NCBI RefSeq assembly: GCF_022682495.2 | Contig: NC_071388.1 | Span: 17,703,559 to 17,767,558 of the forward strand | Direction of reading: 5' to 3' | Source of the DNA: Desmodus rotundus | Taxonomy: Eukaryota > Chordata > Mammalia > Chiroptera > Phyllostomidae | DNA length: 64,000 nt | Shown: piece by piece, positions 1 through 12,757 of the stretch | Layout: every line of letters begins with the position of its first letter | Numbering within the stretch: the first letter of the stretch is position 1 | Notes under the pieces: generated by a model | The model's input: the letters and a program-made list of their open reading frames with translations, nothing else | Database searches by the model: none | What the model was told of the DNA's origin: nothing | Program-made: the position numbers and the translations under genes

Positions 1-1432
1 GGCGGCATTAGCATGACAAAAAGCAGTGCTCTCCGGGCTTTTCTATGTGATACCAAAGTTCTGATTTCCAACAGCTGTGCAAACATGTGATAGAGTTATC
101 TGAACCTGCAGGGCTGGAACCTGTTTTCAGGATTTAAAATATGCCAAATCTAGTTGTGATCTTGTCAGAGCGCCTCTCTAAAAATTAACATCTAATTGCC
201 TTGCAAGAAAAAGAAACCGAGGCAGGAACCTAGTAGCATGTTTTATATTCATAGAACTTAATGTAAGATTCTCTTAAAATTTTAATTTTTCAGTTCAGAG
301 ATTTTCTTTTTCAAAAATAGTGACAACATAAAATTATTAACATTTAAATATATTTTAAATATATTTCAAATCCTTTAAATATATTTCTATTCTCTCCATC
401 ATTTCTTAAAATAAGAAATAGTTTGTTGCACACTTTTTCTGCCATTTATATTCTGTTTACTGTGAATACCAACTGGGATAAATTACGTCCAGCACCGAAA
501 AAGGATGAGTTCAATGTGGCAGGATTCAAATGCAGGTAGTGCAATTCAAACTAAATTCCAGATTCCAACAGCCAGCACTGACGCCAGGGAAGAGTTGTAT
601 GAACTGAGAGCCTATATGTACCACTCCTGGGTTTCTGACGTCAATATTTCCTATGAAGATTTAATCATTTATGTAATTAAAAGTTGTCTTTCTAAAAGGA
701 GGTTTTATCTAATTATTCTAAATAAACCAAAACAATACATCTATACTATCAACTGAAATCTATTTTCTTTTGTAAAATTTGAGACTACAAATATAGAGAA
801 GGCCATCTCAGAATATAAGATAATATGTGCTTTTTTATATGCACACGTAATCTCTATTTTTCACATCCAGATAGTGAACACATCACTATGGAACAGTATT
901 TGAACATACCAGGGTAGAATAATTAGCATTTACTAAATTCTTTATTCATTAAATACATTCTTTATTTACTATGTTTTTTATTCTTAAAGCTTTGTCTCTC
1001 TAGTCTTCCTTCATCTAGAAGAATCTTATGTTACAAATATACCTGCCAATCCCGTTATAGGGCAATGCCAGAAGTAGGTATATAATAAGTAGACACTAGA
1101 TAAAAAAATGATTGATAAGCAGTTCTCAATATTTTTTTCAATGTAATTTTGTCCATGTACTGTTTTAAATTTTTGGAGAAATTAATGCCTTCCCCTCAGA
1201 GTCTGTCTTAAAAGAGATAGCCAAGGGATAGAATAAAAACAACTAGAGATAACGGAAACATTTTAAATCCACATCTCTGCGGTATATTTTTAATGTTACA
1301 GTCAATATGTCCCTCCATGTACAGTACGTTCTCACTTAACATTGTTGATAGATCCTGAAACTTTCAGTAAAATCTGAAGTATAATGAAACCAATTTAACC
1401 ATAGACTAAGGGATGTAAACAAAATTTAAGTT

Positions 1433-1638
1433 TTTTTTTTTTAAAGATTTTACTTATTTATTTTTAAAGAGAAGAGTGATAGAGAAACATCAGTGCATCA
1501 GTGTGTGGTTGCCTCTTGTGTGAGCCCCCACTGGGGGCTTAGCCCACAATCCAGGCATGTGCCCTGACTGGGAATCGAACCAGTGACCCTCTGGATCACA
1601 GGCTGGCACTTAATCCACTGAGCCACACCAGCCAGGGC
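1433..1638 (-). mobile_element. Ves SINE (bat tRNA-derived SINE)
   Basis: Read on the - strand it starts GCCCTGGCTGGTGTGGCTCA, the Ves head with its tRNA-derived promoter, and ends in an A-rich tail (the T-run at 1433-1441 on +). It is flanked by a direct repeat AAAATTTAAGTT at 1421-1432 and 1639-1650, the target-site duplication of L1-driven insertion. Confidence 0.92.
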
Positions 1639-2248
1639 AAAATTTAAGTTCTTGACATCTCATCAATGTTACAATGAGTTGATGTCAAACAAAATGATTG
1701 AATTCAAGGACCTGCTATAGTTATGAGTGCTGTTAAATGACAAAACTAAAATGATTTAGCAATGCGTTTGACATCCTGTCTTTTATTCAAGGTAAAAGAG
1801 TTCATGTGTTGGGGGAGTACAGTGCCTAGAAAGACAATGGAGCACCATTCCCAGAGGATTTGGGGCAAGAGCGAGTCTTACAGAGCATTAAAAGAGTCAG
1901 CCTGGAACCAGAGCATGATTGCCTGGGAGGTTTAAGACTTCCTTATGAGGCTAGCAGGTCCTGTTTTCCAGGGTAAGGTAAGAGAGCTAAAGCTGAGTTG
2001 GAGGATCATGATTTGTGTATGTGAGGTTTCCTTGACAATAAGACTTCCTGTAAGGGTGGGTTGGCTTAGCTTTAGATTTGTGACTTGGGCCAGGCCACCA
2101 AGACAGCCTTCATTTTGTGGGTCCTGATATACAAATCAACTTTATCAGTGCCTTAAAACAAATTGTTTATTAGGTCACTAGAAGTCAGTTTGGAAGCCAT
2201 AAATAGACCCCTAATAAGGGAAGAAATAGATATTATAATTAACTATGA

Positions 2249-2419
2249 CAGCGGTTCCCTAACAAGCATCAGAACCACCTGCAGGGTTTGTTAAAAGAAT
2301 GGATCACTGGACACCACCCAGATTTCTGATCTGGTGGGTCTGGGCAATTAGCATTTTTAATATGTTTTCTAGTGAGGTTACTGCTACGTGTCTGGAGAAA
2401 ACACTTTGGAAATCCTCAG
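2249..2419 (+). repeat. MER5-like non-autonomous hAT fossil
   Basis: Resembles MER5A in order: CAGCGGTTCC start, an AGCATCAGAACCACCTGCAG-type block, GGACACCACCCAGATTTCTG, a GGTCTGGG block, and a closing TTTGGAAATCCTCAG. An ancient mammalian DNA-transposon relic. Confidence 0.7.
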
Positions 2420-3214
2420 TCATGGAGAGTCAGAAACAGAAAGCTACCTAGAAAAACATCCAACATATGTATGCATTCAGCAAAAGCATACTGGGAACAT
2501 GAGCAAAAGCTATAAAAGAGAGATGCATAAAAGGGACATTGAAGGGGAACTAGGACCCATCAACTTTACCGTCCAAGCAAAGATGTGCTCTAATAAACCA
2601 ATTCCAACTTGATCTTCAAATTGAATGGGCATTCTTTGATGTTCTTAAAAGCCAAAATTTGTGTGGTGAATTCTACTAGAAGCTACACCGATGGTACAAT
2701 TCAAAGACCCCTAAGGTCTGTTTTTCTCCACATTCAGCTTTCCCTAAAAATGTGAGTCTCTAGATACACAGCTTCTGTAGTGGTGAAGTCCTTCCTGACT
2801 TAGGACATTCTGGGCCTTCTACACTCTCCACTGCCCTTTGACATCTTCATGTCTGTTTATTTTCTGAACTGTAGCAAATACCTTTTACACAAATTCTCAG
2901 ATACAAGGACTCTTCTGCCCACATAGGAGGAGAATCTTAATCTTTAACAATAACATAAGCAACACTAATCTTCCCTTTGGTAAATCCATTTCAGGTTTTA
3001 TTAAAGGAATATTTATTAATTTGTGTGTTTGAGTTACTTTTATCTGCTTAAATGCAAAAAGTAAGAAAAAATATTAAAAATCCCAAGCAACCAAAAAATT
3101 ATGTTTAGAATAATATTAAAATAGTTAAAAGAGTGAGTGAGAAATTTTATGTAACTAAAATGGAAATAAAAAGAAAGGCTAGAATCAAGCAACAACAAAA
3201 CAATACCTGAACCA

Positions 3215-3425
3215 CTTACTTATTATTCCAAAGGCCTCACATGTACTATGTTATTTAATTCTCACAACAATCCCATAAGGTTAAAATGATCATTGTATCT
3301 TCATTGTAAAAATAAGGTAACAAAAGAACTTACTGATTGAGAATTTGTCCAATTATACTACTGGTAGAACCAACATTTTAACCCCATAGTCTGGCTCAAA
3401 GCTCATGCCTCTTACCCACAACTCA
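3215..3425 (+). repeat. MIR SINE fossil
   Basis: Contains the MIR core order: TTTAATTCTCACAACAATCC, a divergent 'plus two-base' block, a run of AAGGTAACAAAAG type, and GTAGAACCAACATTTTAACC ending in a TCTGGCTC segment. Heavily decayed. Confidence 0.65.
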
Positions 3426-4213
3426 CATCACTATCATTAATAAATCAGTCTTAATTTGCAGCACTAAACATTTATATTAAACTCCATATTTCCTGGACAA
3501 ACCCTCCTTAAGTTTCTTTAAGGCATTGCCTCCCCTAAAGGAGAGAAGAAACATCCTCTACCAAGGTTTTTTCCTCTTATTGATCAGAACATCTATGAGT
3601 GTTCCTTGGCAATTCCCTACACAGGTAGAAAAGGGTGGGCATTGGCTTAGTCTGGGGAAGACAGTGAACGTTTTTTTGAAGAGACAATGGTGGGTCCATC
3701 ATGCTACCCCAAAAAGTAGGAACTGCATAATCTCCCTGCTGACCAGTAGAAAATAGCAGGAACCAAGATGTTTCCAGCCTAAAAGCATGGTTTTATATGA
3801 AAATTAAAATCTGGAATAAATAAAAGGCAGTAAACAAGATTAGGAGTTGAGAAGCTGAGAGTCTCCTGCTGAGCCTCAGGAAGAGAGTCAGGATAATTGA
3901 GAGAAATCTCCAATTAAAACTCACCATTGAGAGGACGATGTGACAGATTTTCAGGGACAAGAAAGGCTAAGAGTTTAATGGCTCTCGTCACATGGAGGTA
4001 CCTCTTTCTCCATCCCACTCTGGCTCACCAGCGGGCACTTGGAGGTCCAGACTGCACACTTTCTTGTTCAGAGCCACACGAAACTTCTGGCTTTAAACGA
4101 GAGCTTGTTAGGTCATGAATTGAAAGAAATATAAAGAACAAAGTGACATTTGGAGGAGTAAACACAGAAGTTTTCATTTTTCTATATTATTCTTTGGCAA
4201 CATGCATTTTTTA

Positions 4214-4460
4214 ATTACTTTATTGTTCAATTATAGTTGTCTGCATTTTCCCCCCACCACTCCCCCCAACCCCAGCCAAACCCACCTCCCTCCCTTGCTT
4301 CCACCCTCCCCCTTGGTTTTGTCCATGTGTCCTTCATAGTAGTTCCTAAAAACCCTTCCCCTCACTGTCCCTTCCCCCCTCCCCTCTGGCTATTATTAGA
4401 TTTTTTTAAATTTCATTGTCTCTGGTTGTATTTTGTTTGCTTTTTTCTTTTGTTGATTAT
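4214..4460 (-). mobile_element. L1 3'-UTR fragment, 5'-truncated insertion
   Basis: C-rich on the + strand (so G-rich on -), with TTGGTTTTGTCCATGTGTCC as a landmark. It is homologous to the block at about 60890-61050. A 17-bp direct repeat GCAACATGCATTTTTTA flanks it at 4197-4213 and 4461-4477. The poly(A) of the - strand element merges with the T-run in the left repeat. About 247 bp survive, typical of a severely truncated L1 copy. Confidence 0.8.
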
Positions 4461-4878
4461 GCAACATGCATTTTTTAAAAGATGAATTACACTCGATAGG
4501 AACAAAATTCAATATGATGCAACAAGTCTGTGAGGCTGTCATTAAAATTCATCATGGAAACTATTGGACAATATAAATAAGTGAAATGAAAAAAATCAGA
4601 CACCCAAGTTATATATACACTGAGTTTACCTTGTTAAGTAATAAGAACTTGAGGTATTAAGCAAAAACTAAAATTATATCAACATCATTACAGGTAATTG
4701 TGCTACTGTGTACCATCTTTTAGACAGCAAAGCACTTGAAGATTTATGTTAATATGTTGATTTCTTTGTGTGGAATTCTATAATTTCTTTCAATATCCAC
4801 AGCACCAAATAACCAAAATTTAGTTCATGGTTTTTCATTTGTGCTTTTAGTTTTATCTATATGTGTGTTTTTCTCTAG

Positions 4879-4974
4879 GACTGAAAACTCATCAACACCA
4901 GTCATCTCTATTACAAGTGGACCATTTGTAAACTTGAACAAAGCACCTAATGGCAGCTTAATACTAACACCAAG
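4879..4974 (+). CDS. TMPRSS15: TMPRSS15 (enteropeptidase) coding exon: end of the SRCR-like region
   Basis: Internal coding exon, acceptor CTCTAG before 4879 and donor GTGGGT from 4975. It enters with the last base of a split codon, has 31 complete codons and leaves two bases (AG) of a Ser codon. The peptide (…SGPFVNLNKAPNGSLILTP…) matches, as I recall the family, the C-terminal part of the scavenger-receptor cysteine-rich-like region in the enteropeptidase heavy chain, just before the protease. The heavy chain anchors the enzyme in the duodenal brush border. The phase fits the next exon at 8110. I searched the first 4.8 kb for the preceding exon and did not find it, so it probably lies outside the window. 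Confidence 0.88.
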
Positions 4975-6109
4975 GTGGGTCCCAAGATCTGTTCTTGGCC
5001 AACTTGTTCATGGACTGCAAAAGAGATAGATTTTGAAGCCAGTCATATTTTAATTCCATCACATACTTGTCACATAACATTGAAAGTTATTTAACATTTT
5101 TATTCTTCAGGTAATCTCAAAAAGTCTCTGATTGATGCTGATAATATTGCCTAATCTCCATATAAATGGTGAAACAGGCAAATGAGATGTTGTATACGTA
5201 ATTATTTAGCACACTGATAGCAATCCAGTAAATTCTAATTCTGTATCCTTTTAATCCTTACCCTACGATTCCTAAACAAGTAAATCTCACTGGGAAAAAA
5301 AATTGTGAGAGGATATATCAGTCCAATGCGAATCAGATTAATGAGAGCAACACAGATTGGCTATCACTAAAAGAGGAGAAAGTGACGGTAATCTTTTCTC
5401 TGCCTTAGCAAATAGAGCACAGATATGTAGTGAAGCAGTCCAGACTTCTAGTTGTGCCTACAGATTCTGTTTTGCTCTTTAAAATTAGGTTCACTTTTGT
5501 AGCTTTTACTCATGTTTTAAAAAGCAACATTGTTTCCACATTCAAAGTCCCTACAGTATGTGCGTTTATGTTATTTGAAGCAGACAACATGTACAGACAT
5601 AGATACTTTGATCTTTCACTACATGCAGGAGCCAGAGAGGCAATCCCATCCTTGATTAGCCATGTGATACTGAATTAGTGAAAATCAGACATATATACAT
5701 TTATTTAATTAGGTAGTTAACTTATTTATGTATGTATTTACTACATTATTGATCCGTGAAAACCGGTGTTTTTTAAAACACCCTTGCACAATAAGCTGTG
5801 ATAAAAAATAAGGAAGAGAATATCAAAGAAGACTACTCTTCCAATTATAAAAATCTACTGAACGGTATCCTCATTTTTATGCTATTGTGAGGCCTATGCC
5901 AGATTCAGACTATTTCCCACCACTGAGAAAGGCCACTCAGCGAAACACAAGGAATCTGACCTGATATAACTGGCAATATATGATTCATGGAGCTGCAGTA
6001 GTACGTTTCTGGTTTTTCCTATTCTTCAGACCACTTGAGTAGCACGGAGCTAGATACAGGATACAAAGTGCCTATCAGACACTTCACTGAATTCCTATGG
6101 TGTGACACA

Positions 6110-6330
6110 CGCTGTGGTAGGAAGGTTACCGAGGTTACTTCCCGCCCCCGGAAAAGCTCTAGGACACAGGTGGCTCGGCTCCGCTAGGAAGATGAGGAAA
6201 CGGAAGTCTGGTGTTGGCAACTGACTTGAGCAAGTTCACGAAGCCTGCAGGCACCACAGAGAGTGCAACCCAAGGCACTCTGACTCCAAAGCCCTCTCCT
6301 GTTTCACTGCACTGTGCTGTCTGCCCAATT
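6110..6330 (+). repeat. MIR-like SINE fossil
   Basis: GATGAGGAAACGGAAG followed by TTGAGCAAGTTCACG and, further on, ACTCTGACTCCAAAGCCC: the order of the MIR 3' half. Diverged; edges approximate. Confidence 0.6.
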
Positions 6331-7739
6331 CCTAAAGCAATAGCTCACTTGAAGTAGCAGTGCTGGACAGGAGAAAGAAAAAAAGGGAAGGCTTTTCAAC
6401 AACAAAAAGGCTATTGTTGAGCATATATTGGGAGAGAAATGAGTTTAGTTTGTCAGTGTAACAGATATAAATCCACCCATTTATATCATAGTATCGCTCC
6501 CCCTGGGCTGAGAGAAAGACACAGGATCATGGAATTGTCTTTCTTCCTGTTGGGAGAGCAAGCAGGTCTGACTCCACAGCCAAAGGTCAGGACAGTAACT
6601 CCACTTCTCCGTGGTCTCTCTAAATTCACCTGCACGAACAGTGGATTCACTGCTCATTCTGACCACAGGTTAAGCAGTTTACTCCTCGGTACTGAGATAC
6701 TCCATGTGTGATTATGTATGAAACTTTTGACTAACCAAAATGCATGGAGATTGAAGTGTAAGGTTTAGATTGAATTTCTGTGCCTACTAAAAAAAATTCG
6801 TAAGTTTTATACATGCCACAAAGTGTTAAGCATTTTCTAAATCTAAAAGTGATGAACCATTTCAAATACAGATTTTCACTGATGAATACTATAGATGTAG
6901 AAAGAGTTGGGATAGAACTTGACCCATCCCAGAAATTACTTCCCTCTCAACTATGTGTAGGTAATAGAATAGGAGTGAATTCAGGCTTCTTCCTTGCAGA
7001 ATTCTGAATATGCATTGATATATCTAAATCTAGATAGATATGCATACACACGCATTGCTTGTTAATAAAATATAAGAATATTTCTTATATTTCCATTAGA
7101 ATCATCTTCTGTTCTAAAGGATAGGTCAATCAGACCACATAATGCATGTGGTTTGAAGTTAACCTTACCACGTTTCCCGGAAAACGGAATGGCTTTGGTT
7201 GTATCTATGATTTCATATGGATCTTGGGTCTTATTTTATGTTTTTTGGGGGGGTTTCCCTAAAATTGTAAGCATCTAAACAACATGCACAATAGATGTAG
7301 TTAAATATATAAATAGAAAGCATTAAAATAATATGTGTGTTCATGTGATTAATGTGTGCAGTAGCTGCATCTGGAAATAGCAGGCAAGTATTTTGATTCC
7401 TTGTATTAGACTGATCTCTAGTGGTTGGTAAGTATAACACATTTTCAAACAATTTTTTTTTGTTTAAATTTTTAAAAATACAATTAATGGCTTTGAATAG
7501 TTGGTATCCAACTATTAAACAGGTAGTGAGTTTTTAAAGTATTTATGACTAAACTTTATTTTATATTTGCCTATTTACATGTTTACCTTTGAAAGCAGGA
7601 CCTGTGATTAACTTACCATTGAATTCCCTGAATGACGTTCACAATCTCACACACAGTGAGGCACTGACTGGTTGTCTGACTAGGAATATTGAGGCGTATT
7701 CTCTTATTGAATGATGAAATCCAATGTTGGTTCCAACAA

Positions 7740-7990
7740 ATGAACAACAACCATCATTTATTGAGCGTCCATTGTATATAAGGCACAATAATTCTATTGA
7801 AAAAACTTTCCTTCTCAGAAAATTACAATAAATCGCAATAAAGTAAGTCCCATGTTGTGAATGACAAAGGGAGTCTGAGAGATTGTGAGCAGCTTACCCA
7901 AATCATGAAATGTAGGAGGTAAAGGATACAAACTCAGTTCCACCTGACTTTAAACTGAGGATTTCCTGCTTTGTATTTCAGCCTCACTAT
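7740..7990 (+). repeat. MIR/MIR3-like fossil
   Basis: CATTTATTGAGCGTCCATTG, then a weak core and AGCTTACCCAAATCATG, then AGTTCCACCTGACTTTAAAC: matches MIR-family order. Edges approximate. Confidence 0.5.
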
Positions 7991-8109
7991 ATTTTTTATA
8001 TGATACTTAAAAGCTCATTTAATGAAAAAGGGTAGGATGCCCTACATTATGTTTTGCTTTAAAATGTTAAGTGCATAATTTCTGAAATATAATTGTTCTT
8101 CTATTGCAG

Positions 8110-8159
8110 TGAACAGTGTTTACAGGATTCACTGATTCTGTTACAATGTAACCATAAAC
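8110..8159 (+). CDS. TMPRSS15: TMPRSS15 coding exon: short SRCR-end exon
   Basis: A 50-bp exon too short to notice as an open frame. Acceptor ATTGCAG ends at 8109 and donor GTAAGT starts at 8160. Joined to the previous exon it reads S-EQCLQDSLILLQCNHK and leaves one base for a split Pro codon. Two cysteines close the SRCR-like fold in the heavy chain. The spacing (only 163 bp to the next exon), phases and residue pattern all match enteropeptidase. Confidence 0.9.
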
Positions 8160-8291
8160 GTAAGTAAATATTTTGTCACGTTTTCTTCCGAGCTTTCAGT
8201 TAAAAATTCTGAATAGAGCCTGTTTGTCACCTGAAGTTATTTTATAGCAACCCACTCAATTGTTATGATCAGAGAAAATTCACCAAAATAA

Positions 8292-8498
<207 letters not shown>

Positions 8499-10839
8499 TG
8501 AGTGTGACCTCATAGTGTCCCTTCCAAAATGAGATGACCACAGCACACACTGTCCATTTCACTTTCATGTAGCCTCACAAATCCACTGCATCAGGGAAAT
8601 CTTCCCACTGTTATGACATCATAAACTTTTCAATCACTTTTCCATTAAAATCATATATCAAATAGAAAAAATTCAATTAAAAATCATTTTTGTTCATATT
8701 TGCATCAGGCATTATGTACCCTACATACATAATAACTGATAAGTAGCATTTTTAAAGGTGTTAAATTAGTATTTAATGTATAAATTGTACTGGCTATCAT
8801 TCAATTAGGCCAATATGTATTGTCAGCAAATTGTTAGTATCAAAAAGCTCTGAAGTTACAAATAAACTGTGCTCTAAATATTTGTGTTTAAAGACTTAAT
8901 TATGAATTAGGATAAAAATATTTACTTAGTTGTCAAGTCAGATCTATTTTGATGCTACCCATAATTAAAACAGAACTATTATCAACCATATCTAATTCTT
9001 TTTTTGGTAACATATAAAATACATTTTGAATTCTAGAAATTGTTCTCCTTCTAGAAGCTACCATTTCTAAAGCAATGCTACAGAAGGAAACAGTGTGTGT
9101 AGAGGGGGCAGAGAGAAAAGGAGGAGAAAATAAATATTCCTGGGCCCCAAAACTTGTTAATTCTCTTCTTCTTGCATGAAAGAAGGAGCCTCTTTAGGTA
9201 ATCCCATTGTAACACTTCTGAATTAGGTCAAATAAAATGCTGGCTTCCTCATAGAAAATTCACAATCCCTGCCCTATGACAATTTCCTATCCCTAACTAA
9301 GTAGAAGAAGACTCCAGAAAGTGGCTTTCTGGGTGAGGATTACAACGAGCCTCTTCAGGGCATCCCGAATCTCTGAGGAAAGAATCACGTGTGCACAGAA
9401 TTCATGATGCAGCTGTAGTTAATCAGATTAAAGTACTGAACTCCCTACCAACACAAACATCGGAAGTTCTTCTATAGATGGAAACAAATTGTCGCACAGG
9501 AGGTTTTGAAAGTTGGGAGACGGGGAGTGCCAGTGATAATGAGTACTAAAGATTGACTGCATGCCTCAATACTCATTGTATAGAGTGACGGTAAATTTGA
9601 ATCCCTAATCCTAGGAACTTGGAAATGAGGAACTTCTGCCAGATCACAGGTTGGCCAAATTACCTTCAGAGGAACTGTCCGTGGTGTTGACCATCTACAT
9701 CTAAAGCTCTGATTCTATGTCCTGAGCCTTACAACTCAGTGACTAAACTACAGCCTCTCCCACATCTCAAGTACACCTTCTTGACTTTCGCGGCCTCCTG
9801 ATAAATTATACTTTAACCTGTTTTCAACCAGAGCATAACAAGCACACATACCCAATTGTCCCATCCCCTGCTAAACATGACTTTAACTTTTACCTCTATA
9901 TACTCTACACCTTGGTCATGTACAGATGGGCAATCTATACCCTAACTGTATTACAAGTAAAAAGTAACTTTAGCTACAGAGTCAGTGTTTTCTGGTGCAC
10001 AAAGGTAGGTCTTACTAAGTTAGCGATCTCCTGTATTTAACCTGGAATTTGATAAATTTGTTTGATGTTCTTGTGGAGCATATACTTCCTAAATGTCAAC
10101 CAAGCTTGCACTAATTTTAGCGACATCTTTCAATTATCTACCTTACAGATGTATTTACTGCTGGTCAATGATACCAACATTATATCTGTTTCAAACCATG
10201 AATATACAAAAAGCAGTTTCATCAAACACAAACACATGTTCAGTCATATGGGACATAAAATGTCTTTTCACACAATTTCAGTTTGAACACGAGCAAACAA
10301 AGGTATGCTATAATAGAATCATGACGAATTCCAACTTAGTCTCCATTCTCGCGTTTTCCTTCTCCACGGCCACTCAGTGGCATTATTTCTTCTTTCTCCA
10401 TCTGCAAAGAGTTTCAGTTTCTTGCTTTTCACTTCATAGCTCTAACCAAGCAAGAAATTTTCTGATATTATGTTAGATACTTGATCAAAAAATATTTCAC
10501 CACTATGCCAGTACTGTCTATTTGTATTTTTAAAATCCTAACTGTGAAGTGAAATGCTTAATTTCCTGATATGTAAAAGGAAGAAACCAAATCAAGCAAC
10601 TACACAGATCACACTACACAAATAACTTGTCCTCGGTGTAAATCTGTTCCAGGTCTTTTAACCCACAGCTCCCCTCTTTCTACATTCTTACTGTCCACAC
10701 TCCCATTCCCATTCAGCCTCAGTGTTCCTGGATGACCCTAAATATCCCTGTGCCTGTTGTTTCTCTATCACCGACTTGTCTTCTCTTCCAACCTTAAAAG
10801 AAAGATTTGGAAACTGTGGGCCAGTTTGACTGTGGTTTA

Positions 10840-11010
10840 AAGGAAAGGTTGACTTTGAGCCAGAGGACAGGGTTTTGATCCTACTTATCCTACTGGTCTC
10901 ATATGACTTGGGATCTCTACATGTCAGTATCCTCATCTGTAGGGTGTTTAAAGGATATCCACCTTCTAAGGTGATTGTCAGGAAAAATTAAGATGCTGGA
11001 ATACTTTGCA
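10840..11010 (-). repeat. MIR fossil, reversed
   Basis: On the + strand it shows TCAGTATCCTCATCTGTAGG and a GGTGATTGTCAGG-AAAATTAAGATG block, the reverse complement of the MIR core ('cctcatctgtaaaatggg … gaggattaaatgag'). Confidence 0.6.
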
Positions 11011-11362
11011 CACTGTGAATATGAATGTGCAACAAAAATTTTATTGTGCTGCTGTTCCTGCATCAAAAGGTCTATGAAAAAAAAGTCCACGTTTTGCCAA
11101 GAGACATTAAGCATATTTATGTTCCAAATATCTTGTGTGGCTATAATTTCAAAACATGCACAAAGTTGCAAATAATAGTACAAAGAATTCTTTTATAACT
11201 TTACCCAGATTCACTAATTGTTTAAACTTTATGCTGTAAAATCTTTCTTACTCTTTTTCTCCATTCTGGAGAATTTTTTTCCAACCATTTGATAGTATGA
11301 CATCGTGCCCCTTTACCATTGTACATGTTAATGTAATTTCACTAAGAACAAGGATATTTCCT

Positions 11363-12461
11363 TTACTTTTTAAAAACAAAATTTATTTACTTATTTTTAG
11401 AGAGAGGGGAAGGTTGATGTGGTCACCAGCAAGCAGTGTCAGTGGCGTTGTGGCTGAGATGAGACAAATTCACATGGACTAACGAATCCTGGGGAGGAAA
11501 AGGGTCGGCATGGCCACTCCCTCAAGGGAAGAGCACCTCAGAGTACCTCAGCCACTCTCTCAAGAGGAGAGCACGCCAACCCTTGCCTAGACAGGCTTTT
11601 ATTGGCTTAATTTGCATAGGAATACAAGGTGTATATGGAAAGTTCATCAATCATTGTCAGGCAGTAATAATCAAATCGCTAACATTCAAAGAACTCTGAG
11701 GGCTTATTTTTAGTCAGGGTAAGATAGCTAAAAGACCATAAAACTTTGGGGAAACAAATTCATTTCATGCTTGGACCCTTATCATTTAAATTGAAGGTAT
11801 TAGCAAAGCAGGCTTCATAGGATTTTATGCATTCTTCTTAGCTCTCACTGCCCTCGGGAACCCGCCCTTTCCAGCACAGGGCCGCACCTACCTCCTACAT
11901 TGTTTCAGGATTAAGCCAGGGAGGAGAAGTAAGGCAGCCAAGAGATTAGGAGACTTGTTGCAGACTGAATGAGGACTCAGGCTATATCAAAGCTGAGGGG
12001 CAAGGGTCTATCACCCCCTTTCTCCACAGCCCCCCAAGTCCTTCCCTGAGGACCCACTTGTGACCATGCCTGTGTTAGGTCGTCCATCCCTTGAGGAACC
12101 TTACCTGTCATTGTCTAACTAGTTATGCACTCGGGGCCAGGCAAGGTGAAGTAAAGTGGGCAGAGGTGGTGCTACTGCCAGGAAGATAAGCTTTGTCTCC
12201 CAAGTGGCTTATGGTCCCAAGGTCTTTTTATTCAGCCTTAGCCACAAGGGGTTACAGTTTCTGAAACCAGGCAGAGCAGTTCCCCAAAGAGGATGGGGAG
12301 AAAGAGAGAGAGAGAAACATCAATGTGTGGTTGCCTCTCATGTGACCCCCACTGGGGACCTGGCTGGAAACCCAGGCATGTGTCCTGACTGAGAATCAAA
12401 CTGGTGACCCTTTGGTTCACAGCCCTCACTGAATCCACTGAGTTATACCAGCCAGGGCAGG
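11363..12461 (-). mobile_element. Ves SINE split by an LTR insertion
   Basis: The tail end of the SINE is at 11363-11414 and its head at 12287-12461, ending in CCAGCCAGGGCA on the + strand. Between them sits 872 bp of LTR. The target-site duplication of the SINE itself survives on the outside: ACAAGGATATTTCCT at 11348-11362 and ACAAGGATATTTTCT at 12462-12476, one mismatch apart. This proves both pieces came from one insertion. Confidence 0.88.
11415..12286 (-). mobile_element. Solo LTR of an endogenous retrovirus
   Basis: A foreign block with no Ves similarity inside the SINE. On the - strand it runs TGGGGAACTGC … GGTGACCACATCA, so it has the TG…CA ends of an LTR. Within it, on -, is ATGCAAATTAAGCCAATAAAAG (octamer, then AATAAA at 11598-11603, which could be a TATA-like box or a poly(A) signal). 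No coding region or primer-binding site is seen, so it looks like a recombined solo LTR. The small duplication expected at its edges is not clean (GAAGGT against AAGAGG). Class II is a guess. Confidence 0.65.
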
Positions 12462-12728
12462 ACAAGGATATTTTCTTACATAATCACAGAAAATCATGGC
12501 AATTTAACATTAACCACAAAACAATTATCTAATCTACAGTGTATATTCATTTTTGTCAATTTTATCAAATATGCCCTTTACAACATTTTTGGTTGGTTCA
12601 TATTTTTGCCACCCAAAAACCAATCCAGGATAATGCATTACATTTAGTTTCTATCCCTCTTTGGTCTTCTAAAATCTGAAATAGCATTTCTTTCTGTCTT
12701 TCTTAGCCTTTCTAACTTTCTTGTCTTT

Positions 12729-12757
12729 GATATATATATATATATTTATATATATAT
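12729..12757. repeat. TA-rich microsatellite
   Basis: Interrupted (TA)n run. Confidence 0.9.

Larger units (their letters stand above)
1..4878 (+). other. TMPRSS15: TMPRSS15 intron (5' end outside the window)
   Basis: No coding exon was recognised here. The intron holds a Ves SINE (1433-1638), a MER5-like hAT remnant (about 2249-2419), a MIR (about 3215-3425) and an L1 3'-end insertion (4214-4460). Apart from these it is AT-rich with only short chance open frames. Confidence 0.75.
4975..8109 (+). other. TMPRSS15: TMPRSS15 intron
   Basis: Between the two SRCR-end exons. Contains MIR-like fossils near 6110-6330 and 7740-7990; otherwise nothing recognised. Open frames here are short and lack splice or family support. 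Confidence 0.8.
11190..12720. repeat. Ancient L1M 3'-region fragment, interrupted
   Basis: The parts on either side of the SINE (about 11190-11362 and 12462-12720) join into one old L1M-type 3' sequence: TAATTTCACTAAGAACAAGG … TATTTTCTTACATAATCACAG … ATCCAGGATAATGCATTACA … TTTGGTCTTC. This is the outermost layer of a three-level nest. Assignment is from memory of L1M consensus landmarks; edges approximate. Confidence 0.55.

Noticed and set aside
505..756. An 83-codon open frame as a possible early TMPRSS15 exon
   Set aside because: The translation does not resemble any enteropeptidase domain, and no matching splice sites keep phase with the exon at 4879.
6439..6711. Overlapping open frames on both strands near 6.5 kb as a gene
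   Set aside because: Short, no family resemblance, no splice structure, and inside a TMPRSS15 intron next to a MIR relic.
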